Under the pieces are notes generated by a model. The model was given only the letters and a program-made list of their open reading frames with translations. It was not told the DNA's origin and ran no database searches. A DNA stretch of 64,000 bases, from contig CBDCWE010000003.1 in the NCBI GenBank assembly GCA_965223355.1, positions 2,294,001-2,358,000 on the forward strand, written 5' to 3'. The translations under genes were made by a program, and so were the position numbers. Shown here one piece after another: positions 18,097 to 27,805 of this stretch (positions are counted from its first letter, which is position 1; each line of letters opens with the position of its first letter). The DNA comes from Tectiglobus sp965223355 (GTDB lineage: Bacteria > Pseudomonadota > Alphaproteobacteria > Rhizobiales > Hyphomicrobiaceae).

Positions 18097-20263
18097 ATGG
18101 CCATTCACACACTAAGCCAGCTCTTCGCCGAAGCGAGCCCCGGTTTCGCGGAAATCCTGCGCGATAGCGAAAACAGCTGGTGCTGGAATGCGCAAACCAT
18201 CACTACGGAAGGACGCGAACGTCAGCTACGACAGCTCAAGGACCTCTATGCCAAGCTGAAAGACGTGCATGAGCGCTCGATGTTCGCCGATGATGACTAC
18301 CTGCAGCGCATTGCGGTGTTGGTGACGGCGCAGGTTTTCTCACGCACCGAGGCCCCCGCGGCGAACGACATGCTGATCGAGCATATTGGTGACACGGCCG
18401 TCTCGCTGTTGCGCCAGGAAGTGTTCTTCGGCTTTCCCGCCATCAAATGGGATGTGCCGCTATCTCTGGAAGATGGCGTTGCCCTTGCGCAATTACCTCG
18501 AGCGCAAACGCCATTTCCTGCTCTATGCGCCCGACATCGTCGAGTTGTGGTGTGATCGCTTTGTCGACATGTGGGTGGCACTCTTCAAGCGTTTGCCCGA
18601 TCGCATGTTCAAGGCCGAGGCTGAGACACCCGGCTCGTTCGAGCTGGCGACGCCCCTTGTCGATAGTCTTGATGATCCGGCCGCTGCTGTAGAGCACCTG
18701 CTCGGCACCTTTGCGCATGACGACTTTGAAAAGCATTGTCTGTTTGAGCCGCTCCTCACGACGGTCAGTGACAACCTCTTCACCGCGAGCGGTATTCCTT
18801 ATGAAGATCGCGCCACCTCAAAGAAGCAACTCATCGGGCCGTCAAAATCACGCGAACCGGCCCATCATCTGCCGGGGGTTTATCTCGGCGGTACGCCGTT
18901 TCTCAGCCTGTTCGAGGTCGAGATCCCGATTGACGTGCCCGATGAGGCACGCTTCGAGCACGCCCATGTCGTCGCCGGCACCGGCCATGGCAAGACACAG
19001 CTGTTCCAATATCTGATTGCCAAGGATCTCGAACAGGTCGCGGCCGGGCGAGCCTCGATCGTGGTAATCGACAGCCAAGGCGATCTGATCGACAACATTT
19101 CGCATCTCGAGGTCTTCGGCCCAGCCGGCGCACTGCATGAGCGCATCGTGCACATCGACCCGACCGACGTCGCCTTGAACATGTTCGACATGAACACCGA
19201 GGCGCCAACGCCGCTGGAACAGGAAAAGCTGCTCAACGGTGTCCTGGAATTGTATGACTACATCTTCGGCTCGCTCTTAGGTGTCGAGCTGACCCAAAAG
19301 CAGGACGTTGTCTTCCGCTACGTCGCACGCCTGCTCTTGATGATCCCTGGTGCCAACATCCAGCACATGCGCCGCCTCATGGAGGACGGTGGATTGCAGG
19401 ACTTTGCCGAATACGTGCCCAAGCTTGATAGCCCGACGGCACGCGTTTTCTTCGAGACGGAATTCAACAGCCGCGAATTTGATGCCACCAAGAAGCAGGT
19501 GCGCCGCCGCCTCTGGGGCATCTTGGAGAACAAAACCTTCGAGCACATGTTCTCCTACCCCGAGACCAAGCTGCGGCTTTCCGATGAGATGAATGCCGGC
19601 AAGGTCATTCTGATCAACACATCGAAGGACCTGCTGAAGCAGGCCGGCACCGAGATCTTTGGCCGCTTCTTTGTCGCCTTGATCACCCAGGCCGCTCTCA
19701 AGCGCGCCAGCATCCCGAAATCCGAGCGTATGCCGACCCATGTCTACATCGATGAAGCCAATGATTACTTCAAAGGGGGCGATCAGAACCTGCCCATCAT
19801 TCTTGAGCAGGCGCGCAAGTATCGCATCTCCATGACACTGGCGCATCAATACCTCGATCAGCTCGACGGCAAACTGAAAGCATCGTTCGCTGCCAATACC
19901 TCAACCAAGATCGTTGGCGGGGTGAGCGACAAGGACGCCAAGGCGTTTGCCAGCGACATGCGCACCAGCCCCGAGACGATCACGGCCATGCGCAAGTTTG
20001 ATGATCATGCCGAGTTCGCGATCTCGGTGAAGAACGTCACCGGTGGCACGATGCGCCTCAGGGTACCGTTTGGTCACATGGAGCGCATGCCGCGCATGAG
20101 CGACGCCGACTTTGCACAGCTACGCGAAACGCAGCGCGAGAAGTATTGCGTGCCCGTCGCCGACATCAGGGCGGCGCTCAGCCAGTCGGTTGGCGCAAGC
20201 GCTGTGAGCGGTGCCGAGGGCGGCGATCCTGCCGGCGACCCGTTTGCCGATCCTTACGAATAG
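18097..20263 (+). pseudogene. VirD4/TraG-like conjugative ATPase 2, frameshifted
   Basis: About 720-residue ATPase of the TraG/HerA class. An N-terminal helical domain (MAIHTLSQLFAEASPGFAE) runs to LSLEDGVAL, where the frame changes near 18476-18490, equivalent to one inserted base, and resumes RNYLERKRHFLLYAPD. The ATPase core is intact: Walker A GTGHGKTQ, VIDSQGDLIDN, Walker B THVYIDEAND, and MTLAHQYLDQL. The downstream open frame alone would lack the N-terminal domain. It is a distant paralogue of the ATPase at 15015, so the module uses two pumps. An acidic C-terminus (AGDPFADPYE) could be a recruitment tail. Confidence 0.82.
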
Positions 20264-20460
20264 CCGCCAGGTCCGCGAAGCCGTTTTCTTCCCTTGCGTT
20301 GGCTGGAAATCGCATCAACAGCTGTCACCTAACGCGAAAGTGATGTGTCGCCACGGCACGCGATGACGCTTCCCGGACGCTCGGGAGGTGCCTTGCATCC
20401 GCGTTTCCAAAAGCGTGATCGTGCATATTTTTGGTGTCCTTCAACCCAGGAGGACATTTC

Positions 20461-21315
20461 ATGAAACTCTGGCAACTCTTCGCCGTCATCAGCGGCGCCA
20501 TCATCTCGACGGTCATGGCGCTGGCTTCGATCAGCTATACCGCAACGCTGGCCACACCCGAGCCAGCGTTCGCCTGGCTTCCCATTTCCAACACGCTTGT
20601 CTTTGCCGTTCTGGCGTTGGCCTTCGATCTCGGGATGATCGCCAGCGTGTTTGGCGCGCTGCACTGGTGGTCTGAGAACCGCATCGCCGCGATCACGTGT
20701 CTTGCACTGTTCGTGATCGCATCATTGTTCTCGGTTCATGCCGTGCGCGGCTACATTGCCCTCAACCTGACCAAGTCAGCGGCACCGTCGACGCAGTCGA
20801 CGGATCTTTATGCGTCCTTGAAGCTCGAACTTGATCAGGCCCAGGCCCATCTCGGTCAGTTGCAGGCCTCGTACAAGACGGCTGCGCGCAGTGAGCGCCG
20901 ACGCCTGGATCAGCGCATTGCAACGGCGCGACAGGGTGTTTAAGAAGCGCGCACGCATCTTGCGCAGGCCGAATTGCCGGTTCACGTCTCACCTTTGACA
21001 GGGCTGGAATGGTTCCTCGCGATTACGCTCTGGTTCTTCAATGCGACCTGCTGGACCGCCTGGTTCGGTCACTCATCAATCAAGTCATTGCGCGAGCAGG
21101 ATACGGTCACCGGGTGGCTTGCGGGTTTCGATCGCAGCGAGCCACAACATTGTGTGGCGATCTTCGAGGCCTATGCGGATTGGTGCCAGACCCGGGGTCG
21201 AACACCGTTGGCGCAGTACAGTTTCTATGCCCGCCTGATCGAACTCGGTGCCAGAAAATTCCGCCACGGGCGCAACGGCCCGACCATGTACGCATTGCCG
21301 GATCAGGTGTCGTGA
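20461..21315 (+). pseudogene. Multi-pass membrane protein with a C-terminal winged-helix-like domain, internal stop
   Basis: One frame of 284 codons is broken by a TAA at 20941-20943. Before the stop there are three hydrophobic segments (LFAVISGAIISTVMALASI, LVFAVLALAFDLGMIASVF, ITCLALFVIASLFSV) and a coiled-coil-like helix (LKLELDQAQAHLGQLQ). The helix continues after the stop (EARTHLAQAEL), then another hydrophobic segment (FLAITLWFFNATCWTAWF). The end (QYSFYARLIELGARKF...NGPTMYALP) resembles a phage/primase-type winged helix. AGGAGG lies seven bases before the ATG at 20461. Function is unknown. A membrane-anchored DNA-binding role beside two DNA pumps is a reasonable guess. Confidence 0.7.
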
Positions 21316-21373
21316 TCGCGTCTTGCGCAAGCATTACCGCCCTCCCCTTCCCCCAACATGGTAGACTATGATC

Positions 21374-22336
21374 ATGACCCTCGACACGGCCGTTCGGGGC
21401 ACCAATCGGCCCCGCCGCACGCGGTCCGGCAATCCCCCACCGTTTCAGTAGACCGATCGCGATCTGGACATCCTGCGTGCCGTTGCACGCTATCGCTTCC
21501 TGCATTCCGGCCATGTCCGCCAGCTCATTGCGGGATCTGAGAAGAACCTTGCCAATCGCCTCAAGGGCCTCTTCGAACATGCCTATCTCGATCGCCCCGA
21601 ATGCCAGTATGATTTCTATCGACCGGGTGGTGGCTCCTCCCTTGCCGTCTATGCTCTGAGCGACAAGGGAGCACGCATTCTGAACCATCATGACGGGCTC
21701 AGCTCCGGCCCGCGGGTCTCGTGGGCCTACAAGAACCGCAAGGTCGGACGGCCATTTCTCGAGCACACGCTTGCGATTTCAGATTTCGCGGTCGGCCTGT
21801 CGGTCGCTGTCGCGGCCAGCCCCGTCGTCGATCTTTGTGACGATGCGGCCCTCGTGGCGCGCCTGCCCGCGACAACCCGTGACGCAGCAAAGCCTTACCG
21901 TTTGTCGGTGCCGGTGATTTTCAAGTCCACCCGACAGACCATCGGCATCGAGCCCGACTATGCCTTTTCCCTGGGGTTTCCGGCGGCCGGACGGTGCGCC
22001 AATTTCCTGGTCGAGATCGACCGCGGCACCATGCCGGTCGAGCGTTCCGATATCACCCAATCATCGATCATGCGAAAGTTCCTGGCCTACGGCGCGGTGT
22101 GGCGATCCAAGCTTCACACGCGAACCTTTGGCTGGCGCAACTTTCGGGTGCTGGTTGTCACGGGAAGTACCGAACGCGCACAAAACATGCGCGACGTCTT
22201 GTTACGCCATACTGGAGGCAAGGGATCGCCATTGTTCTGGTTTGCCGATGCGCAAGCGCTCGCAACCGACAATACGCTTGAGCATGCCTGGATCGATGGT
22301 CAATGCAACGAGCGGCGTTTGCTGCCACGGTCATGA
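21374..22336 (+). pseudogene. Replic_Relax family protein (plasmid relaxation/mobilisation), internal stop
   Basis: 320-codon frame with a TAG at 21449-21451 after NPPPFQ. The remainder is typical of the replication-relaxation (Replic_Relax) family: a winged helix (RDLDILRAVARYRFLHSGHVRQL), a wing with YRPGGGSSLAVYALSDKGARIL, RPFLEHTLAISDF, and a core with IEPDYAFSL and FLVEIDRGTMPVER that resembles a PD-(D/E)XK-type fold. The family is linked to relaxation and mobilisation of plasmids. The stop could come from a Gln or Trp codon. A shorter product starting after the stop would need an unseen start codon. Confidence 0.78.
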
Positions 22337-22400
22337 AAGCGATCTTGTGTGCGAGTGAAGTTCAGGCACTCACCAAAAAGCACCCCGCGCACTTGCCGTC

Positions 22401-22428
22401 GCCGGCCCCTGTTTGGGTGAGGGCCGGC
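22401..22428 (+). terminator. Hairpin after the Replic_Relax gene
   Basis: GCCGGCCC and GGGCCGGC (8 bp, perfect) flank a 12-base loop, 64 bases after the stop at 22336. No T tract follows, so it is only a possible terminator. Confidence 0.35.
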
Positions 22429-22470
22429 GCCGGAAAGCACGCGGCCAAAGATGCTGCATAAACAAAAATA

Positions 22471-22503
22471 GAGGCCCCGCGTGTCGCATGACTGCGGGGC
22501 CTC
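22471..22503 (-). terminator. Intrinsic terminator of the 22511-22741 gene
   Basis: GAGGCCCCGC and GCGGGGCCTC form a perfect 10-bp stem with a 13-base loop. On the minus strand the stem is followed by TATTTTTGTTT, a good T tract, and it lies seven bases after the stop of the minus-strand gene. Confidence 0.8.
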
Positions 22504-22510
22504 AGCGTGT

Positions 22511-22741
22511 TCACCGCTTGGTGCGGCGCGATTGGCTTGGCGGCTTTTCATCTTCGCCTTGCTCACTCGGCACTCTGAGTACCAGCCGGTTGTCCGGCGG
22601 CAGCGCCGACAGTGTGATGTTGAACCCCTTGCCGTCTTTGTGCGGCCAGGCGGCGCCGATCTTCAGCCAGAACGGATCTTCACCTTCGCCGCGGTCCTCG
22701 ACCGTGAACACATTGTGCGTTGGTGCACTGTTCGTGCCCAT
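22511..22741 (-). CDS. Small conserved plasmid-type protein
   Basis: 76 residues starting MGTNSAPTHNVFTVEDRGEG. It has the pattern FWLKIGAAWPHKDGKGFN then ITLSALPPDNRLVLR, followed by a charged disordered tail. Short proteins of this pattern (HxVFTVED...PFW...GxAxxHKDGxGxNxxLxALPxDGRxVLR) are very common near plasmid and integrative-element genes in alphaproteobacteria; function is unknown. The ATG at 22741 has AAAGGAG six bases upstream. It is divergent from the DUF3768 gene and has its own intrinsic terminator. Confidence 0.75.
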   Translation of the reverse strand: MGTNSAPTHNVFTVEDRGEGEDPFWLKIGAAWPHKDGKGFNITLSALPPDNRLVLRVPSEQGEDEKPPSQSRRTKR

Positions 22742-22998
22742 GACGCGCTCCTTTCGAATGTTGGAAGAAACGGGCCGACAACTGTCCGTCGCCCTCATCA
22801 TTATGCCTCGACATACCGCATCGCGGACCTTGACGGACGGGCATTGGCATCGCCCAGCGATTAGCCCCGTGAGAACGAGAACACCATCGCGTCTCGTGCA
22901 TGGTATACTGCAGGCGGATCCGGTCCTTGCCGAACAGACCTCCTTGCCGGTGGCCAGCACCCCAACGGGTGTTGGCGTTCCGATCAGGGAGGTTCCTT

Positions 22999-23325
22999 AT
23001 GAGCGATGCTCGCATCCGCGATCTCAATGATCGCTTCCGGCGGCTGCGTCAGGGCAATGGCCGTGTCTTCGTAACAGCCGGCGTCAAAGCACGTGGGCCG
23101 GTGTTCGTCGCCGAGGCCGTTTGCGCCGTGCGCACGTTTGATGCGTTCACGGCGCAAAACGATCCCTACGGCGAGCATGACTTCGGCGCCGTCATAGTCC
23201 AAGGCACACACGTCTTCTGGAAAATAGAGTACTTCGATCCGACGCTGGCGGCCGGTTCCGAAGATCCGGCCGATGAGACCAAGACCTGTCGTGTGCTCAC
23301 AATCATGTTGGCGCAGGACTATTGA
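22999..23325 (+). CDS. DUF3768 family protein
   Basis: 108 residues. It matches the DUF3768 pattern throughout: IRDLNDRFRR at the start, VFVTAGVKARGP, DPYGEHDFGA, FWKIEYFD and a closing RVLTIMLAQDY. The family is small, of unknown function, and typical of Hyphomicrobiales plasmids and integrative elements. GGGAGG precedes the ATG at 22999. It is intact, unlike the large transfer genes to its left, and marks the probable right edge of that mobile block. Confidence 0.85.
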   Translation: MSDARIRDLNDRFRRLRQGNGRVFVTAGVKARGPVFVAEAVCAVRTFDAFTAQNDPYGEHDFGAVIVQGTHVFWKIEYFDPTLAAGSEDPADETKTCRVLTIMLAQDY

Positions 23326-23863
23326 GCAGCTGCCCCGGCCAAGAGGTTGGGGCAGATTCATATTGTTGATGCAGGGACCCGGAGATTGGCAGCATCAAAG
23401 AATCCAGGTTCCCTTCACGCCGGTATGGCGTGCTGGGCTACTTCTGCTCTCGGGGTCTGAGCAAACCTGCTAAGTTCGCATCATGCATTGATCTGGTTTG
23501 CTCAATCTCATCCGTTCAGCATCTAACAGTTTCTTTGGTCTGAAGGTCCGCTGCCGCTGAGACCTGACAAGCAATTCAATTGGTGTTACTTGAGCGTTGC
23601 TGCTGCCGACAGATCGGCAACACGGTCACTTTGATCAAGACTGCGACTTTCACTCTCGACAATTGGCCCAATCGTAATGGGCCTGTTCTTAGGCTGCAAT
23701 ATAGCTACTTACGGACGTAGTTATGCTTAGAGCAGAAGCCGGAATAGGGCACGAGCAAGCAGCCGCTCGGTTCTCTCAGTTGAAATCGTGGCGAAAGGAT
23801 TATTCGCTTTCGGTTCGATGAATTGAGCTATGCAACAGAAAATTCGAAACAAGGAATGGTTGC
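23326..23863. other. Gene-free stretch
   Basis: 538 bases between DUF3768 and the dehydrogenase gene. No frame shows codon use or motifs of a protein, and I see no RNA gene, repeat or clear hairpin. It could contain the junction between the plasmid-type block and the catabolic island, but no attachment-site repeat was recognised. Confidence 0.5.
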
Positions 23864-24754
23864 TCATTCCGCATCAATGCCAGACATTTGTTCGTAGACC
23901 TGGACGAGCGCACTATCTCCCATTCGCCCCAATCCCTTCTCCGCTCCTGCTCGAAACAATTGAAGAGCAATCGCTGACATCGGCGCAAACGCGCCAACCT
24001 GTCCTGAGGCATTGGCGACAATCCCGAGATCTTTGATCAAAATGTCTAACACGCCTTTAGGGGAAAAATCCCTATCGAACATCGCTGGAGCTCGTGTTTC
24101 CCAAACGAATGATTGCGCAGCTCCGCTCCCAACAACATCGACGACGATCTGCTGATCAACGCCTGCTTTTCTTGCTAACGTAACGGCTTCTGCGGTGAGC
24201 GCGATTTGTGCACCAACCATTAGCTGATTGATCATCTTGACCTTGGACGCAGCTCCGACATCAGAACCGCAAACAACGACCCGGCTGGACATTGCCTCGA
24301 AAGCCGATTGTGCAACATTCAAGACAGAATCTTTCCCCGCTGCCATGATGGTAAGCGTACCATCGTTAGCAGCGTCCACTCCACCCGTAACCGGGGCGTC
24401 GATGCATTGAAATCCAATATCAGACAGCGAGGCTGCAAGCTCACTAATCTGCGCCGGAGCCATCGTCGTGTGAACTGCTATCGTGGCACCGGGTGCGAGG
24501 TGTTCGATCGCGCTGTCTTCGCCGAATAAGACATCCCTTGCCTGTGCAGCATCAAATACACAGAGCAGAAGCAAATCCGCGTCCTGGGCCGTATCCCCAA
24601 TCGACGTTCCCACAGAGCCGCCGGAACCTGCAAATTTCTCTCTCACTTCCTGTGAAGTGTCGAATGCTTTCAGATTAAGTCCGGCGTTCGTTACACAACG
24701 AGCCATACCTAAGCCGATCGCGCCAAGCCCAATGAAGGCAACCTTCGCTGTCAT
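23864..24754 (-). CDS. NAD-dependent beta-hydroxyacid dehydrogenase (3-hydroxyisobutyrate/tartronate-semialdehyde type)
   Basis: 296-residue member of the 3-hydroxyacid dehydrogenase family. Features in order: Rossmann motif VAFIGLGAIGLGMA, substrate motif DAPVTGGVDAA with the usual Ser of APVSGG replaced by Thr, catalytic Lys in GAASKVKMINQL (GxxxKxxxN), and the cofactor-side Lys in FSPKGVLDILIKDLGI. GGAGG four bases before the ATG at 24754 fixes the start. The family includes GlxR, GarR and L-threonate dehydrogenase. With the nearby UxaA-type, enolase-superfamily and Hyi-like genes it fits oxidation or reduction of a C4-C6 sugar-acid intermediate. Confidence 0.85.
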   Translation of the reverse strand: MTAKVAFIGLGAIGLGMARCVTNAGLNLKAFDTSQEVREKFAGSGGSVGTSIGDTAQDADLLLLCVFDAAQARDVLFGEDSAIEHLAPGATIAVHTTMAPAQISELAASLSDIGFQCIDAPVTGGVDAANDGTLTIMAAGKDSVLNVAQSAFEAMSSRVVVCGSDVGAASKVKMINQLMVGAQIALTAEAVTLARKAGVDQQIVVDVVGSGAAQSFVWETRAPAMFDRDFSPKGVLDILIKDLGIVANASGQVGAFAPMSAIALQLFRAGAEKGLGRMGDSALVQVYEQMSGIDAE

Positions 24755-25092
24755 TCTTCTTCCTCCTAAGTCCAGTGTCATCAAAACTTGCCTAGCGACA
24801 GCCTCTCCGACACCGCGTTGACGCGGCCTCAGTCAACGTTGTGGTCGGTCACTAAACACAGTAGCAGCGGGCGAAAGCAAAGTTATTGCGATTGCCCAAC
24901 AAGTCTTGCGCTTCGCTTCCCTTACACCCAGCCTCACGACTGGTACCGCGCCGACCTAGTGCATTGGGCCGGAAGCCTCGATATGGGCAGCAGTTCTGGA
25001 GAGCCCGCCGAGAACATCGCCGCCCCAAACTGAAATTTCTAAATGGAAGAGGCTCCAACTCCATTGAGCGGTGGCAGGACCGAAGTTCGCCG
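24755..25092. other. Gene-free stretch between dehydrogenase and sulfatase genes
   Basis: 338 bases upstream of the dehydrogenase and downstream of the sulfatase gene, both on the minus strand. No protein-like frame, RNA gene or strong terminator was found. It should contain the dehydrogenase promoter. Confidence 0.45.
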
Positions 25093-26562
25093 TCAGACTG
25101 ACGGCAGAACAACATCGTCGCCAGTCTCCATCTGCCACAGACGAATACGTGCAGCCAGGTCGCGTATTCTGTCGCGTTGGGCAGGGTCGTTGAACAAATT
25201 ATGCTGCTCGTGCGGATCGTTTGCCAGGTCGTATAACTCGCCTTGATCGCCGGGTGACAGGTTCAGCTTGAAGCGATCAGGCGAGATCACGCTGCGCCAG
25301 GGCACGCCAACCATGCGGTTGATCTCCGGACTGCCGAGATTGCGGTCACCAAACCCGTTCCATTCAACAAATACATCGTTCTCGCTGAGGTCAGCTTCAC
25401 CGCGTAAGACGTTCGCCCGGCTCTTGCCGTGAATGCCTTGGGGTACGGCTGCTCCAGCTAATTCGAGCAATGTTGGCATGATATCGACAAGGCTAATCGA
25501 ACCTTCGATACGCCTGGAATTTCCGTTGTTCAGCCACGGGACATGGATGAGGAGCGGGACGCGCACCGACTCCTCGTAGAGATTTCGCTTCTCGCACATG
25601 CTGTGATCGCCAGCCATTTCGCCGTGGTCGCTGGCAAATACGATAATTGTTCGATCAGACTGACCGGTTTCTTTCAGCGCCGCCAAAATCCGGCCGACCT
25701 GACGGTCGACCAGTGTGACATTCGCGAAATACTGAGCGCGAAGTTTGCGCCAGCCACCTTCCGTGGTCGTATCATGCGTATCTCCGCCCTCAAGTCCCAG
25801 CGGATTGTTGCCGCCTCCAAGATAGAAATCAGCTCGGAGCCGGTTCACCAGCGAGCCGCCGTCAGGCCGCTGCATGAATGACGGGCCGACGTCAATATCA
25901 TCGGGCGCATAGAGATCGTTGAGCGGACCGGTATAAGGTGGGTGCGGCTCAAAGAAATTCACGTGCAGCAGCCAAGGACTTTCTCTATGAGGTCCGTTTG
26001 GATATTCGCGGATAAATTGCGAGGCTACATGCCCCAAGAACCCCGCTTGTGTCTGCTCTTCTGTCAAACCAGCACCACCGACCCAAGCTTCATAGCTTTG
26101 CGTGTGAGGCGGCGGTGTCACGCCATGCTCGCGCAGCCAGTCATTGTAAGCCGGCTCCACGTTCCGGTATTCCTTTTTGGAGTAGGGGCGATGAACGTCT
26201 TCGATGGCAACCCAGGTGTCATAACCGCGTTGTGCGATAGCATCGTCGCCCAGATGCCATTTGCCCATATGTGCATTGTAGTAGCCCTCCGGCATCAGCT
26301 CACCAAGTGATGGAACGTCTGTGGGCAAAGGAATCTTATTGCGCACGACTCCGGTGGTGTGTGGGTACAGTCCTGTCATCAGAGAACCGCGTGATGGTGT
26401 ACAGACCGGTTGGGTGCAATAGCAGTTCTCGAAAACGAAACTTTGCGCTGCCAACTCATCCATATGACGCGCGTCAATCCAATCGTTGCCGTACGCCGCC
26501 ATCGAGTCGCGCCGCTGCTGGTCGGTGAGAATGAAGAGAATGTTCGGCTGGGTGTCGGTCAT
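25093..26562 (-). CDS. Cytoplasmic type I sulfatase 1 (formylglycine-dependent)
   Basis: 489-residue arylsulfatase-fold enzyme that hydrolyses sulfate esters. The metal-site start is NILFILTDQQRRD (Asp14, Gln15). The modification site Cys54-Thr-Pro-Ser-Arg58 lies in VCTPSRGSLMTGLYP, to be converted to formylglycine. Other family motifs are GKWHLG and the second metal pair in VFASDHGEM. There is no signal peptide or lipobox, so it should act in the cytoplasm. The ATG at 26562 is used because upstream in-frame residues are basic and non-conserved. It is divergent from the aldo/keto reductase gene across a 247-base gap. The substrate is not known. Confidence 0.9.
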   Translation of the reverse strand: MTDTQPNILFILTDQQRRDSMAAYGNDWIDARHMDELAAQSFVFENCYCTQPVCTPSRGSLMTGLYPHTTGVVRNKIPLPTDVPSLGELMPEGYYNAHMGKWHLGDDAIAQRGYDTWVAIEDVHRPYSKKEYRNVEPAYNDWLREHGVTPPPHTQSYEAWVGGAGLTEEQTQAGFLGHVASQFIREYPNGPHRESPWLLHVNFFEPHPPYTGPLNDLYAPDDIDVGPSFMQRPDGGSLVNRLRADFYLGGGNNPLGLEGGDTHDTTTEGGWRKLRAQYFANVTLVDRQVGRILAALKETGQSDRTIIVFASDHGEMAGDHSMCEKRNLYEESVRVPLLIHVPWLNNGNSRRIEGSISLVDIMPTLLELAGAAVPQGIHGKSRANVLRGEADLSENDVFVEWNGFGDRNLGSPEINRMVGVPWRSVISPDRFKLNLSPGDQGELYDLANDPHEQHNLFNDPAQRDRIRDLAARIRLWQMETGDDVVLPSV

Positions 26563-26809
26563 GCGGCGTCGGTCCCCCCTTCGTTCGACAACACGATAGG
26601 CGCTGTTACACCAACTATGCTTGCTGTGGTTCAAGAGTGCAACATGCTGCCGTCGGGGTTGCCGGCGTGACTCGCGCGCGTGCCTGCGCGAGAGTTTCAG
26701 TGCTTCAGGGTAGGCATTGAACCTCATCGGGCCAAGAGCTTCTGGTCAGCATTTTCAATCTGCACTAGTTTTTCGAGTCTCAAGACGCCGCTTTACGAGA
26801 ACAGCACAC

Positions 26810-27763
26810 ATGGAATTCACAACCCTCGGCAATACTGGTTTGAAGGTCAGCATCGCTGGACTGGGTTGCGGTGGAAACAGCCGGCTTGGCCTAGGTCGGG
26901 GGGCAAGCTCGACGGAATGTGTCAAGCTTGTTCAGGCAGCGATAGCTGCCGGAGTAAACTTTATTGACACCGCAGAGGCTTATGGCACCGAAGCGATAGT
27001 TGGGGAGGCTGCAAAACACTATGACCGAGATCAGCTGGTGATTTCGACAAAGGCTCAGTTCGATGCCACTTCGAGAGCCGCAGATGTGACAACGAAGGTC
27101 GATGCTGCCTTGAAGCGACTACGCATGGATTACATCGACGTGTTCCATTTGCATGCGGTTCAACCTGCCCATTACCCGTTCGCTCGAGATCAGCTGGCTC
27201 CCGCCTTGGTGCGTGCAAAGGAGCAGGGAAAAATCCGACACATGGGCCTCACGGAAGTCCCTCCGAAAGATCCTTTGCAGGAGACTATTCGTAAAGCCGT
27301 AGCCGAGCCGCCGTGGGAGGTGGTGATGCTTGCCTACAGCATGGTCAATCAAGCCGCCCGGGAGACGATCTTTCCTGTATGTGAAGAGCGCGGGATTGGC
27401 ACGCTCTTGATGTTCGTTGTTCGCAACTTTTTCAGCCGTGCGGAGAACCGTCGCTCGGTTCTAACTGATCTCGTTGAGCGCGGCGAGCTACCTCAGCATC
27501 TCGCTGGTGGTGAAGACCCACTACAATCTCTTGTCCGCGAAGGTGGCGCCGTGAATTTGACAGATGCCGCCTATCGGTTTGCACGCCATCAACCGGGAGC
27601 CCACGTCGTCCTGTTCGGGACTGGTAGCCGGGATCATCTCAAGGAGAATATCAAGTCGATCCTCCGCCCGCCCCTTGCTCCAGAACTCATCGCAAGACTT
27701 CATTCGCTGTTCGGCCACCTAACCGGTGTCGGTTTGGATCTGCCGGATCATGTGACGCCTTGA
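26810..27763 (+). CDS. Aldo/keto reductase
   Basis: 317-residue (alpha/beta)8 NADPH oxidoreductase. Signature segments are MEFTTLGNTGLKVSIAGLGCGG at the start, INFIDTAEAYGTE-like NFIDTAEAYG (catalytic Asp and Tyr), VISTKAQF (Lys) and the His in IDVFHLHAV. The C-terminal NADP-binding loop reads VLFGTGSRDHLKEN. The subgroup is close to L-fucose/D-arabinose or galactose dehydrogenase-like AKRs, so oxidation of a free or desulfated sugar to a lactone is a fair guess. It is the only plus-strand gene between the sulfatase 1 and enolase-superfamily genes. Confidence 0.88.
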   Translation: MEFTTLGNTGLKVSIAGLGCGGNSRLGLGRGASSTECVKLVQAAIAAGVNFIDTAEAYGTEAIVGEAAKHYDRDQLVISTKAQFDATSRAADVTTKVDAALKRLRMDYIDVFHLHAVQPAHYPFARDQLAPALVRAKEQGKIRHMGLTEVPPKDPLQETIRKAVAEPPWEVVMLAYSMVNQAARETIFPVCEERGIGTLLMFVVRNFFSRAENRRSVLTDLVERGELPQHLAGGEDPLQSLVREGGAVNLTDAAYRFARHQPGAHVVLFGTGSRDHLKENIKSILRPPLAPELIARLHSLFGHLTGVGLDLPDHVTP

Positions 27764-27805
27764 TGGCGAATGACCCGCTGGCTGACCGCCGTTTGAGACA
27801 ACCTG

